This document shows positions 12,201-24,200 of a stretch of 64,000 nt of DNA, piece after piece (the stretch's first letter is position 1; each line of letters opens with the position of its first letter). The stretch is taken from contig JACAXG010000310.1 of the NCBI GenBank assembly GCA_018881555.1, positions 139,584-203,583 of the forward strand. The letters are read 5' to 3'. The notes under the pieces were generated by a model, which was not told the DNA's origin, ran no database searches, and worked only from the letters and a program-made list of their open reading frames with translations. The translations under genes were made by a program, and so were the position numbers. The DNA is from Amblyornis subalaris (lineage: Eukaryota; Chordata; Aves; Passeriformes; Ptilonorhynchidae).

Positions 12201-15200
12201 CTCCAGACCAAGGAACTGCAGTGAGCTGTGCCCTGTGATTAGAATTTCGGGGAAATAACTAGATCTCTCTTTTTTTTTTTTCTTTTTTCCCTCTTTTTGC
12301 AGCAGAATTCAATGTGAGGGTTGGCCTCTGTCGAGACNATCCAAGTTGGATTTACCGACTGCAGATCATTTGAGGGGGTGGTTGTTCGAATAAGTAGAAG
12401 GGGATGGTGTTTTAAAAGATCAGAGGGTTTTTGCAGCCTGGCTGAAGGGACTTTGTGCTTGTAAAAACTACCAGTGCTTGTAAAAATTACCAGTGCCCCC
12501 TGGCAGTGAAGGGAAGTATTGCTCAGGGTTCAGCGGCCAGGCAAAGTCTTTAAATGGGATTATTAGGAATTTTTATATTTTATATAAATATAATCGGCAT
12601 TATAAAAGGTCGATCTATGCATATATTGAAGAATAAAGGGAGGAGCTCTTAGTGAAGGTCAGGAGAGACAANGAGTCATAGAATCACAGAAGAATTTGGG
12701 TTGGAGGGACTGTAAAAGTCATCTCATTCCAACCCCCTGCCACAGGCAGGGACACCTTCCACTAGCCCAGGTTGCTCCAAGCCCCATCCAACCTGGCCTT
12801 GGACACTTCCAGGGATGGGGCAGCCACAGCTCCACATTGTTCTTACTTTGGGGGCCCCCGAGCTGGAGGCAGCACTGCAGGTGGGGTCTCACAAGTGGAA
12901 CGTTCATGAGCAGCTGCTCAGCAGCANCCTCAACTCTCAGTCCTTCCCAGATTTCCTCAACTCAGCTGAGGATGGCTCCCAGGAGTCCAGGATCACNGAT
13001 GCAGACCTGGTGTTCCACCACGTCCTGCAGGAGCCGGGCGTGAGCACTCCGGAGCAGCACTTCAGCACTGAGGTCCGGCTCACCCTCAATGCACGGAGAA
13101 GGAGCCTGGAAAGGAACCCAAAGCCTGGTAGGTGCCCCTGTCCAGGTTCCTCTTGTGTCCTTNTGGGACAAGTGGCTGCAAGAGCTGGGCCAAAGTGAAA
13201 ATGTCTTTGTTTTCTTTTCTGAACAACAGAGGCTTGAGGGTCAAGGCAATTTATCCATCTGCAAAAGGGATTTTTTTAATGAAAAAATCTGCTGATGATT
13301 TTTAGTTGTAAAGGGCTGATCCTGGTCCCAACAAAGCCAAAGGGGTTGTTCTTACCGTGTCCATCCCTTTCATACCTACTGGTCTTTTCCAGAGTGGAAA
13401 CTACATACAATCAAATGGACACTACTAAGAAACAAAGGGATGTGTTTTCCTGCTGCAGGCAGAGGCAGAGGAGTTCAACTCCTTGGCAAAGGATGTTGTG
13501 GGTGCAGAAAGGTTTGAGTTGTAAGGGGCCTTGGACTAGGACTGGAGGCAAGAACAAGGGGGTTGCTAAGTGGCATCNTTGTAGCTGGGCAGGGTGCATG
13601 GGTAGGCTAAATGATCCGTGGTTTTGTGAGTCTATAAATACCCTGTAAGAGGCAGAATTTGCCTTTTACTACCTCTGTTTTCCCTGCAGTGACGGCAGAG
13701 CCAGGAGGGTTGGATACNGGCTTGTGCACGTGCAAATGTAGAACATGTCCTTCTGTGTCTCCAATGGCCTGGCTGTATTTTCAGGACATTTGGGAATGCT
13801 GGGTAGACCTTAACATGGCTGTTTAAATTCCCACTCCAAGTCCTGCTGGAGCAACTCAGCAGCTGGGTCCCCTGGCATGCTAATTCCATTTTCTCTCATT
13901 GTTTTTGCCTCATTTGAAATCTTCCTTTACACAGGAGACTTTCCACTCTTTTTAAATGCTGCTGCCTCTCTACCCTGAGCCCGAACATCTTCCAGCAGCT
14001 CGGCAGTGTCCAAACCCGGGCTGCCACAAAANTGGGAAGGCAATAGTGGTTTTTGGTGAGGGGCACAAGAGCAAGGGTGATGCTCTTTGTGCACCATGTG
14101 GGCCACAACGTGTGGAGCTGCAGCCTGGCCCAGGGCAGCCATCCCTAAGCTTGGTCTGTCTGGCAGGAGCACCTCCTGCCAAAGGCTAGGAAGTGTGATC
14201 TGGAGCAGTGCCTCCTTATTTGCTGCTCTTAAGGATGGGGCCAATGTCCAGGAAGGAACTCAATGCCCTGTACATTTCTCTCCCCAAAGGCACGCCCTGG
14301 AACGAGCCGGCCCGGGCCCGGTACTCGGCAGACATGGACACCTCCGATGAGGATGTGAAGGGAGCCCAGCTCCCTGCCTACCCCTCCCACCACGCCAAAC
14401 GCCGGAACAGAGCCTCCTCCCAGGAGAACATCAGCCCCTCTTCCAACCAGGTAGCAGGCAGCTCTGGGGCCTCTGGTGAGACCGAGCCTGGGCCCAAGTC
14501 CCTCTTGTTGTGCTGGGTGGTTCAGAGGAGAAGAGAAGCACCCGTGGCAAACTGGGGTGTGCTTTTCCAGCCACAGCAAAAGGCAAATCAGGCACTGGTT
14601 GGTGCTTCCCTCTGCCCGTGCTGCCATCGCAGTAACAAACCTCCCTTCATTGCTCTTCGCTTTCCAGCTTGTCCTTTTTTAATCTGAGTTACCTGGGGGT
14701 TCTTGTGTCCCCAGAAAGGCTCTCTTTAATCGGATGTGCCAGTGCTTTATAATCAGATGGAGGTTTGGAGACGGATATTTAACAAGCATCAAGATCCTTC
14801 TCTTCCTTTGCAGCGTGTTCCTGCCTCAGTAGGACTGGGTCAGGATGACCTGTCACATACCTCTCCTGAGTGATGGTAATGGGGGGAACAGCCTAAAGAA
14901 GGCTGTCAAACAGGCTGTGGGCTTGTGTTTTAATTGTCGAGCCAGGCCCTGCTGTTCCTGGTGCCACCTTTGCCAGTGGTGGGTGGTGAGGATGGTAGAG
15001 CTGATCTGGCTCCTCAGATCTCACGAGCAGCAAAATGCAGGTTGAGCCAGCTCCCGGTCTCACAGCTGGTAATTTTGCACATCCTGGACCCCTCTTTGGA
15101 TAATCAGTGGGGGCATCTGTGACCACACCTCACGTGCCTGCGTAGGGAAAGCTTCTCTTNGCCTTTTACTTCTGTGGGCACGTGTTTTAATTAGTAAATG

Positions 15201-18200
15201 CCATTCCTTCTTCAGTCAGCAGTAAATGGGAGAGCCCTGGCCTGGGTGTCCTTAATGAGGCCACGCTACGTTAGGCATGAAATGCACACCACACTGCAGT
15301 GGGGAAATGGGGCCAAATTCCTACCAACACCTCCGATGACTTCCTGCGGGAGCTGGAAAAGCTCTCANGTCAGGTTGTGGTTTGCTCCCTCACACCAAAG
15401 CTGCTGTGGAGCCTTGTCACCCTAATGGTTATGAGGCATCTTCTCACTCCCAATTTAACCCCATTTGCTNTTACGGCAGCGTTGCTCATTACCTTAAATA
15501 GCTCCTCATCCTCCCTGCCCTTTGTGCTGCTGATGTGTTTACGGCCAGCAACCATCCTCCCACCCAGCCTGCTCCTCACCCAGCAGGGAGAGACCCAGCT
15601 CTGTGCTGGTGCAGGGTCCAGGATCATGTCTGTTTACCCTGTACTGAATCCCATACCCTGGCTTCAAATGCAACCTTGTCCTGGCAGACACCTCATTGGC
15701 ATCTGGAGGTCTNGAAAGGTGGAGAACTCAGCTCTTTGACCACACAGATGAAAACTTTCTTTTCCTAAAACTGCCTTAGAGGCAAGTTTGTCAAAATATG
15801 GTTGATTTGGAAACCACTTTAGCTTTAGCTCTGGANAGGATACAGTGTTCAGTCCCAAACACAAGAAGCTTAGTTACTCCAGTAACAAAAACAGAGGCTG
15901 TTCCCTGGTCCTGGGACTCCAGGAGCTGAAGGTTCTAGAAAAAATATTACCAAAAAAATCTATTTTTAAAAAGCACTTAAACCTGATGAGACATGAAAAG
16001 AAGCCCTGAATTGGTAACTGTGCCTTTAGGGTTTTAGAAGTCAGGTAGGAACAGGACCAAGCCACAGGGAATAGCTCCAATTTACCAAGTTTCTCCCCAA
16101 AAGCCATCCTGCTGTACCTCAAGGGAGCTCAGTGGTTCTGGATTCCCAAAGCTCTGATGCTGTCTGGCTCCTCTTCTTTACATAAAGCTTCTTTTAGAGG
16201 CCTTGGGTATTTGAGAGATTGATGTCCACCTNGTGGGCTGTGCTTTAAGTTTATTCTCATGAAATGTTTTAATCCAGAGCACAGTTTGCCANCCTTTCTC
16301 ACACAGAGAGCAGTGCAGGGTGATCCAGTCCCTGAGGGGGANCTGCCCTAATGGGGTGCCCACCCTGCATTAAAGCCAGCCTTGATGGGGAAGGAGAATG
16401 AGGGCAAGCCCTTCAGCTCCTGCCCTGGTAGATATCCATCAATATCAACAGCAGCCTGTGCTTTAGGCTCTGATCTCTCCCAGCCTCTGGTTATGGACTT
16501 GGGGCTGTGCTGGCTCTCAGCTGTCACCNTCTCTGATGGACCATCAGAGGCTTCTTATTGTCAGTGGCAGCAATGCAAGACTCAGGCCTTGAACACGACT
16601 GGAAAACCACTTAGCAATGGACTGAAGGGCTTTGTGCCAGTGGGTTTAATGCTGCTGGGAGATGCTTTCTTTCATTTGGGGGTGGTAATGACAGCTCTGC
16701 TCTCCACGGTGCCAGGTTTTTATTTTCATCTTCTCTTAAGCAGATGCAATCACCCCTAGCTGTTGTGAGGATCTAATTAATCAAACACTAGCAAAAACAA
16801 AAAACTAAGTGAGAGGATGGAAATGTTATAAAAACAAAGCCCACCCCTCACATCTCTTTGTTACCACCTTTGCTTACTGCATTTGCTGCATGTTCCCCTT
16901 TGAGTGGGCAGCAGCCACTCAGAACAGCAGTGATGCACTGGTAGTGTCAGAAAACAGGCAATATTTCTCATCATTTGCATTTTATTTGTTTGGATCAAAG
17001 GAGAGACACTTTTTTTTTTTTTTTCCCCAAAGAAAGCAAAACTTCAATTTCTAAAGGGAAAAAAAGTGCTTCCTTTAATGTTTTCAGTGACCACAGATCA
17101 CAGAGATGTTTTGGTTTGAATGGATTTTAAAAATATCTCATTCCACCCTCTTGACATGGGCATGGACACTTTNCACTAGCCCAGGTTGCTCCAAGCCCCA
17201 TCCAACCTGGCCTGGAACGCTTNCAGGGNTGGGGCAGCCACAGCTTCTCTGGGCAACCTGTGCCAGNGCCTTGCCACCCNCACAGGGAAGAGTTTCCTCC
17301 TAATATCTAATCCAAATTCACCCTCACCAAAAAGGTTTGTCTTGGTTCTTGGGCACAGAAAGTAACTTCTCTTTGAATTTCAGGATTTTGTCTGTCTTTC
17401 ATTTCTCTGCCGTTCTCTCCATGCCCCTTCTTTAGTCGGAAGAGTGAGGGAGAAGAGAGGGGCAAGCATTTGGTTAAATCGATGCATGGAGAAGTCAGAA
17501 AAATTCAAAGTATTGGGGAAAACTTTCNGGTTTGGTTTTCCTACCTGGACGTTTTCATGGGAAATTCTTGCCCTCTTCCTTTCCACCACCGTGTTGGCAG
17601 GAGTGTGAGGGGGTAGTGACAGCTTGAAAAATATGTTAGTAGGAAGTGAAAATGGATGTTGACTTGAATTTAGGAGCAGCATGGGAATGATGGTGAGATG
17701 TGTGGCTTTATTANGGCCTGGTGCTTTTATTGGTGATGGGGTTTTATATTCACTGCCTCAAAGCTACAGGTGCTTTGCTGGGGGCTCGGCATCACTTTGT
17801 GTTTTCCAGATTTGAGGTTGCTCTGCACCTCCTGGAGCTTACTGATATTTTTAAGACATTACTGAAAAGATGATTTTTTTAATGTCTTTTACCTCTGCCC
17901 ACGGTGGCAGTGTCTCGCTGCTTGCTTTCCTCTGCTGGTTGCACTGTTTGCTCACTGTCCTGGCAGCGGTGGCTGGTCTGTTCTCTACTCCTTTTCCCTC
18001 TCTCCCTCTCTCTCTCTCCCCCGTTCCCTGTAGATCCATGAGCTCAACACTCGCATGTCTGCGATCGAACGCATGCTGAACCGCTTGGAGGAAAAAATCC
18101 TGACGCGCTCTGACGAGGTAACCGGGCAGGAATTCTGCAGGGATGGAGCGTGGGCTCTGCTGGTCCCTTCCCCTGGTCACTGGAGAGGCTCCTCTGAAAC

Positions 18201-21200
18201 AGCATTGCAGGGAGAAAGCCGCATAGGCAAAATCATAGGAATATTTGNGTTGGAAAAGACCTCAAAGATCACCGAGTCCAACCATTAACCTACCACTGCC
18301 AAGTCCATCGCTAAACCGTGTCCCAAAGTGCCACAATGGCTTGGGCTGCTGGAGTTTAATCCTCTGTTTTGGCCTTGGAAGCTGTTCTCCAGTTCCAGGT
18401 GATGGAGTGCCTCAGGAAACACTGCATGGCAGGACAGAAACAGCAGCAAATTTAACCTGTTTAGGCCTCCATGCAAGCCAGTGCCCTCCTTGCCCCCTCT
18501 GCACAAGGAAAATTGAGGTTTGGGCTGGTACTTTATGAAATGCTCATTTCAGGAGTTTTGTTNGGGGATGTCTGTGTCTGCAGAGCTGTGACAGCTCTTT
18601 TAAAATCGTGGGAGACTCAATTNGTACCTACGAGGAAGGCACCTGGTTATTGTGACTGTGAGATCTGAGTCAAGGAGCATTTCTGTATCTCTTCTGAGCT
18701 GCCCTCGTCTTACCATGCCATCAAACTTGGAAGAAAACAGCTAAATTAAGTTAAAGCTGAGCAACAATGTGGGATCCGTGAATACTTAGAGCGCTTAACA
18801 TTGATTTTTGGGTTTCTAATTTTAGACTATGCACCCTTTTCCGTCGTGTGAACCCATCACCACTCTGGCAGCTGACAGCTCAGTAGAATGGACAGTGATA
18901 ATTACAGGGAAGGCCCCCAGGCATGGATGAAACAATGCAATTTCTCCTTTTTTTTTTTGTAAAATTCACGGTGGGGGATGGCCACATTTGTAACCATTCA
19001 GTGTTTCCATCAGTAAACCTGACTGAGGGAGTAGGAGATGTGCACAGTGGCAGGTTCCCACATTTTATTCCCATATCTAGGGCAAATCAGANCAGAGGCA
19101 TTGGGTCTAAACAGCTGTGGGACAGGCTGAAGTTAACTATTAAGCAAAGCTTTTCAGCAGAAAGGATAGCAGAGCCCTGGAATAGGTTGCCTGGGAAAAA
19201 GATTGCCTGCTGCAGATGCTGCTGTTGGAGGCTGTTAAAAACAGCTCAGACAAAACCCCACCANGTATGACGCAGGTAATTGTGTTCTCATCTTAATGCA
19301 AGGGTCAGCGAGTTCAGGAACTTCTGGAGATGTCTTCCAGTGCCTGGGAGTTTAATAGGATTCTTCTCCAGGTACCATGAATCGCTCCTAAGAACGGGGC
19401 TGGGTGCAATATGCCGTCTATCCTGCAGGAAAATCTGCATCATTTCTCAGCACAGATGAGATTACCTAGAGCTTCCGAATGTTACCTCAGGGAGTGGCAA
19501 TTCCCATGGCTGCTTCCCTCTCCCTGNTGGGCCATGGCTTTGGGTTGCTGGGATCTCTGCCCTCAGAGCCACCACNCCATGGTTCCACTGAAAATGTGAT
19601 TTCTGGCCCCAAATCCCCCATGCACATCTTTTTAAGGGCGGGGGGAAAGGCAGTTTTCCACAGGGTAAAACAAGCAAGTTCTGTGTGTGGNGAAAATGGG
19701 AATGGAGGTTCTTTAGGTCAAGGGTTTGTATTCCTCAGCGAGGAGCTGGAGTGCAGCTCGCTGGGCTCTGCTGCTCCCTGGGGTGTTCTGACTGCTGGAG
19801 CTCAAAGCTCCCTTTGCAAAGTCCCTCTGTGCTCCCTTGCTTGGTGAGTGTGTCTGGACCCAGGCATGGCCTATTGTCCACTACGGGAGCCTCTCACACA
19901 ACTCCCTCCTTCTGCTCCTTCAGTCNCCAGCCCCGGAGTCCCACACTGATCCCGATGCCGAGGAGGAGGAGCTGAAGAGGAAGCTGGAGGAGTTAGCCAG
20001 CAACATCAGCGATAAAGAAGTCTCTTCTGAAGAGGAGGAGCATAAAGAAAAGAAGAGAGCAAAGAAACCAGAGATGAGCTCCTCCAGCAGTGACATGGCC
20101 AGAGATGTTAGAAAGGTAATCTGTGCCCTCCCACCCGTGTCGTTCCAGGCTGCATCCATGATTCCTTCTGCTCTTGGTGGTTTATGGTTTTATACCATGA
20201 AAATGAGACTCTTCTTCTGTCCCACACCTGCACCTCGGTGCNTCCCAGGGCTGTGTGTGTCTGAATTAGCTGCCTGCTTTAACAGAGTGTGGAAGGATAG
20301 GGAAGTCTCAGGGCGTTGGATGTGGACCTTTCTCCTTGTAGGCTCTCCCAGTCTCATCCAAGGGTCAAAACTAAAGCCTCTTAGAGCTCTTGCAGGCTAC
20401 TGCCTGTCACAGAGAGGTACACAACCTCCACATCTGCTTAGAAGAGTTGTCCCAGGATCTGGATGATGTTATGGAGAAGAGTCCTGGGCTGGGAGAAGAG
20501 CTTGGTGATGATTTAGCACCAGCAGCCTTCGTAAGGCACCTGCTGCAGCCTGAAATGCCCTTTCCAAGCCTGTCAGNGCTCCTGAGCCCCTAAATCCCTG
20601 ATCCCACTTCCACTCTGCTAGATCAGCATCTCTTGCACTTCCAGCACTGTGCTGGCTCCTGTCCCTGCTCAGTGGTGGGTGATCCGTAAGCACAGGGGTC
20701 AGGGAGAGGAGGATGGATCACAGCACCTCTGCAGTGTTTCCAGTTGTGCANAGCCTCACGAGATGATCCACTGGCACAAATGGAGAGGTCAGCATTCCCT
20801 ATTGGATCTCTGATGACTGATTTGTTATCCCCTCCCTCCTGCCTTGGGTGTGGAAGGGGGAGATGAACATTTGCTCCAACACACGCGTTGCTGGTGAGCA
20901 CAGCAAAGGAAGGCAGCGGGCACCACGCTGCCCCTCTCCTCTCCTGGGGCAAAGCTCCTGGGATCTCCTGGGATNCTGGGCAAAGCTCCTTTCATCCAAG
21001 GTTGTGGTGACTTTCATGGTGCCACAGGGTCCTCCTTTTCAGGTGCATTTGTTCCTCAGCTTCACAACACAAAACCTCGTGGTTTTGGGTATTATTTGCT
21101 GTGCTCTCATTGCCGCTGGATCAGCGCTGCGTCCTTACCCACAGCATCCTTTTTCCTGAAAGCTGCTTTCGGATGATTGCTGCAGCCAGNCTGAACAACT

Positions 21201-24200
21201 TCTCATGGATTGAACAATCTGCATCCTCTTAATAACCATTTCCAGTTAAGTGCAGATAAGTGGTAACTCTCTGAGCCAAGGTGACTTAGTTCCCCTGTGA
21301 GCTGCTGATCTGCAGGAGACAGAGGCTCAAACCCTGAGCAGGGTTTGTGTGGTATCAGTGTAAGATTCTTGTTTCTCATAAAATGAAGCCTGGATCCTGC
21401 AGATTTGCTACTTTTTTGTCCCAAACCCAGCTATGAAGCACGGAGGAGTATTGAGTTAGAAATGTCTGCAGTAGCTGGACATCCTTAAAGGCTGTCAGCG
21501 TGGATGCTTTTTAACAGCAACTTTCCTTATACTCACAACAGATCCAGGTTTGGATTCTGCNTGATTCTGAGGGATTTTTAATTTGAGTCTCCTCCAGCCA
21601 GCAGGAAATCATCTAAGTGGGGGAGCACTGTGATGAAAGCACACGATCCTAATGGAAAACGTGAAAAAACTCCGCTGTACCATGAAGGCACCATAAAATG
21701 ATAAAAATATCATCTGGACTGAGTTTTCTGGTCCTCCGCAGGACAGTTTGCCTGGAAATACGTGCAGTTGTAAACACCACTGTTTGTCACCAGCGCATTT
21801 GTCACCCCCATCTCCTTGGTTTCCAGGGAATTATCAGCTGGGAGAGAGATGATGGGTTTCTTCAGCCCATTTTTACACGTGTTTTAGCACCTCATCGAAC
21901 CAAGGGCAGCACTTAGGGACATTACTGCCCATCAGTGCTCCTTGGGGTGGGAAGAGAGGGCATTAGCCCCGAGCTCTGGCAGNGTGGCAATACAACCATT
22001 TTATGGGATTCGGTCGTTTTTATCCTTTCGCCGGAAGCTCGAGGAGTTGTTTGCATCCCCGCTCGGGCCCGCTGAGGTGTAAAGCAATACGCTGCAATTA
22101 GATCTTGACTGCTGAGTAACCGAGTGGCCCTCGGGTGGCCGGGTGCCGTCAGACGCTTCCAGTGAGTGAAACGTCCCCCGGTAACCTCTTTTCCAAGCCT
22201 TTCGAGATGACTTCTTTTGTCACAGCCATCCTGCAGAAAGCACGGGCTGAGATCAAAGCTCCGCTGTAGCCCCGCATCCGCCCGGCGGAGAGCCCTTCAG
22301 GAGCAGCGTAAGCCTGTTAATTACCACTCCTCCATCTTTCCGCAGCTCCCGGAGGTCTGGTGCCCCTCTCACCCCCGGCTCGTGTTTTATCCCCCACATT
22401 AAAATAACATCCTTGTTTTTATATCCCCCTCCCACCCTCCGCTCTGGCTCTCGCAGAGGTCGTCGGCTCAGGCTTTGAGTGAGATCACGGCCAAAGTGCT
22501 GAGAGCCATAAACGCCACGGAGGAAGCAATGTGGGAGTCCCTGCATGGAGAGAGCCAGGGTTCTGCCCTCCCTGCGGGGCAGCTTCCAGGCCTGGCAGAT
22601 GGGAAAGAGGTGGCCGAAGCCTACCGGGAGCTTGAGGAAAATGTAAGGCTCCCCAGAGCTTTCGGGCAGTGCGGGGTGGGAACACAAAGGAACCCCGCAG
22701 AAAATTCCTGTTAGTGGGTAGGTCAGCACGAAAAGGATGGTCAGCAGAGGGATTAGAGTCTGGCCTTGTATGATGGTACAACNGCAAAAGCAGATGCTCT
22801 GTCTCGTGGCTTCCCTTTCCTTGGTTCCTGGTTACCCTGGGTGTTGAGCGTGGTCCCCACCTTGATGTAGCATCGCTTTGCTGGACTTCAGCAGTCCCTG
22901 CTCCAGCAAAACTTGTGTCCCACTTCCTTCAGTTCCTCTCCAGCCCTCTGTTTCATCAAGGGGTTTCCAGTCATGCCCTCCCTGTTCACTGAGGCTGCTT
23001 GTTCCTGGGGCTGCTGTGACCTTGTCACCTCCACGAGCCCATCCAGGGCATAAGCCCCTGCAAGGTTTGTGTGACCCTGCAGAGCACTGACACGTTTTTT
23101 AGCCATATAAATCCATGTGATATGATTCCCTGTGGGAAATGGGTTGCATCCCCCAGTGCCCTGTACTAAGCTCCAAAGAAACAGTTCAAAGAAGAGTTGC
23201 ATCTCCAGCTGGGTGGTCGGGTTTTGCTGTAGGAAATGTCCTGCAGTGAGGATCAGGGTTTTATAACACACTCTGTGGCTCGTCTCTCATTGGGGAAAGC
23301 TTATAAATAAAAGCAGGGAGCTGCTGGGAGCTTATAAATAAAAGCTCATAAAAGCAGGGAGCTGCAACACTTGGATGTTTTCTGGCCAAATNCAGCATCC
23401 CAGGGGAAGAGGGTTGGATGCACGAAGGCTTTGAGGTTCCTCCTCTGCCAGGAGAGGGAATAGGGCTGGGAAGGATGTGAACTCTGGGCGTAGTGCTGCT
23501 GCCGTCAGCTCGGGACAGGGGTGGGTAGACAATGGCCCTGGGAGATGTGTGTCATCCTGCCATTCCCTCGGGGATCCTGGCTGAGTCACAGCTGCCTGGC
23601 CACTCTGTTCTCCTCTCCAAGGCATGCCACCCACATTGGAGGGCACTGGGAGAGTCTGATGGGCCAACGACAAATCCCTGTGACTCACAGGTTGGGTGGT
23701 GTAAGCCCTTAGGATTTGCGCTGGGATGGGTGGGACCTCTGGGACATGTGGTGCTGTGATTTGGGTGGGTGAACTGTACTTCAGAGCATGCAGAGGGCTC
23801 CTGCCAGGCAGCTTTGCACAATGCCCAGCCCAGGGAAAGCAGAGAGGGCTGGAGGAGCAGGAATTGCATTGGCNGCACTGAGATTTTGGGATCAGTCAGC
23901 AGAGCAGTGGCCACATCTGATCATCCTGTGTGATTTCATACTGATGTATTCATGTTTTTTGAACTGCCTGGCTTGGACCTGTGTCCTTGTAGTAACCCAG
24001 GATGAGACAAGTGGCAGTAAAANCAGAGGTTTTATTGGGATAGACCCTTTAACCCTTCTCTAGGCAGTGAAGGGAGGACGATGCAGGCTGACCCTGCTCC
24101 CAGGCAACCCAGCAGCACAGACACCCTCAAAACAGACTGAGCAGATTTGGAAAGTCAGTTTATCTCCTTCCCAGCTCTGTCCTCACAGGACACGGCAGCC

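Noticed and set aside
12303..12317. The strong acceptor at 12302 as the normal MLPH exon 7
   Set aside because: It meets a stop after four codons in the required phase, while the exon at 12941 keeps the frame into exon 8. It is kept only as a possible alternative end.
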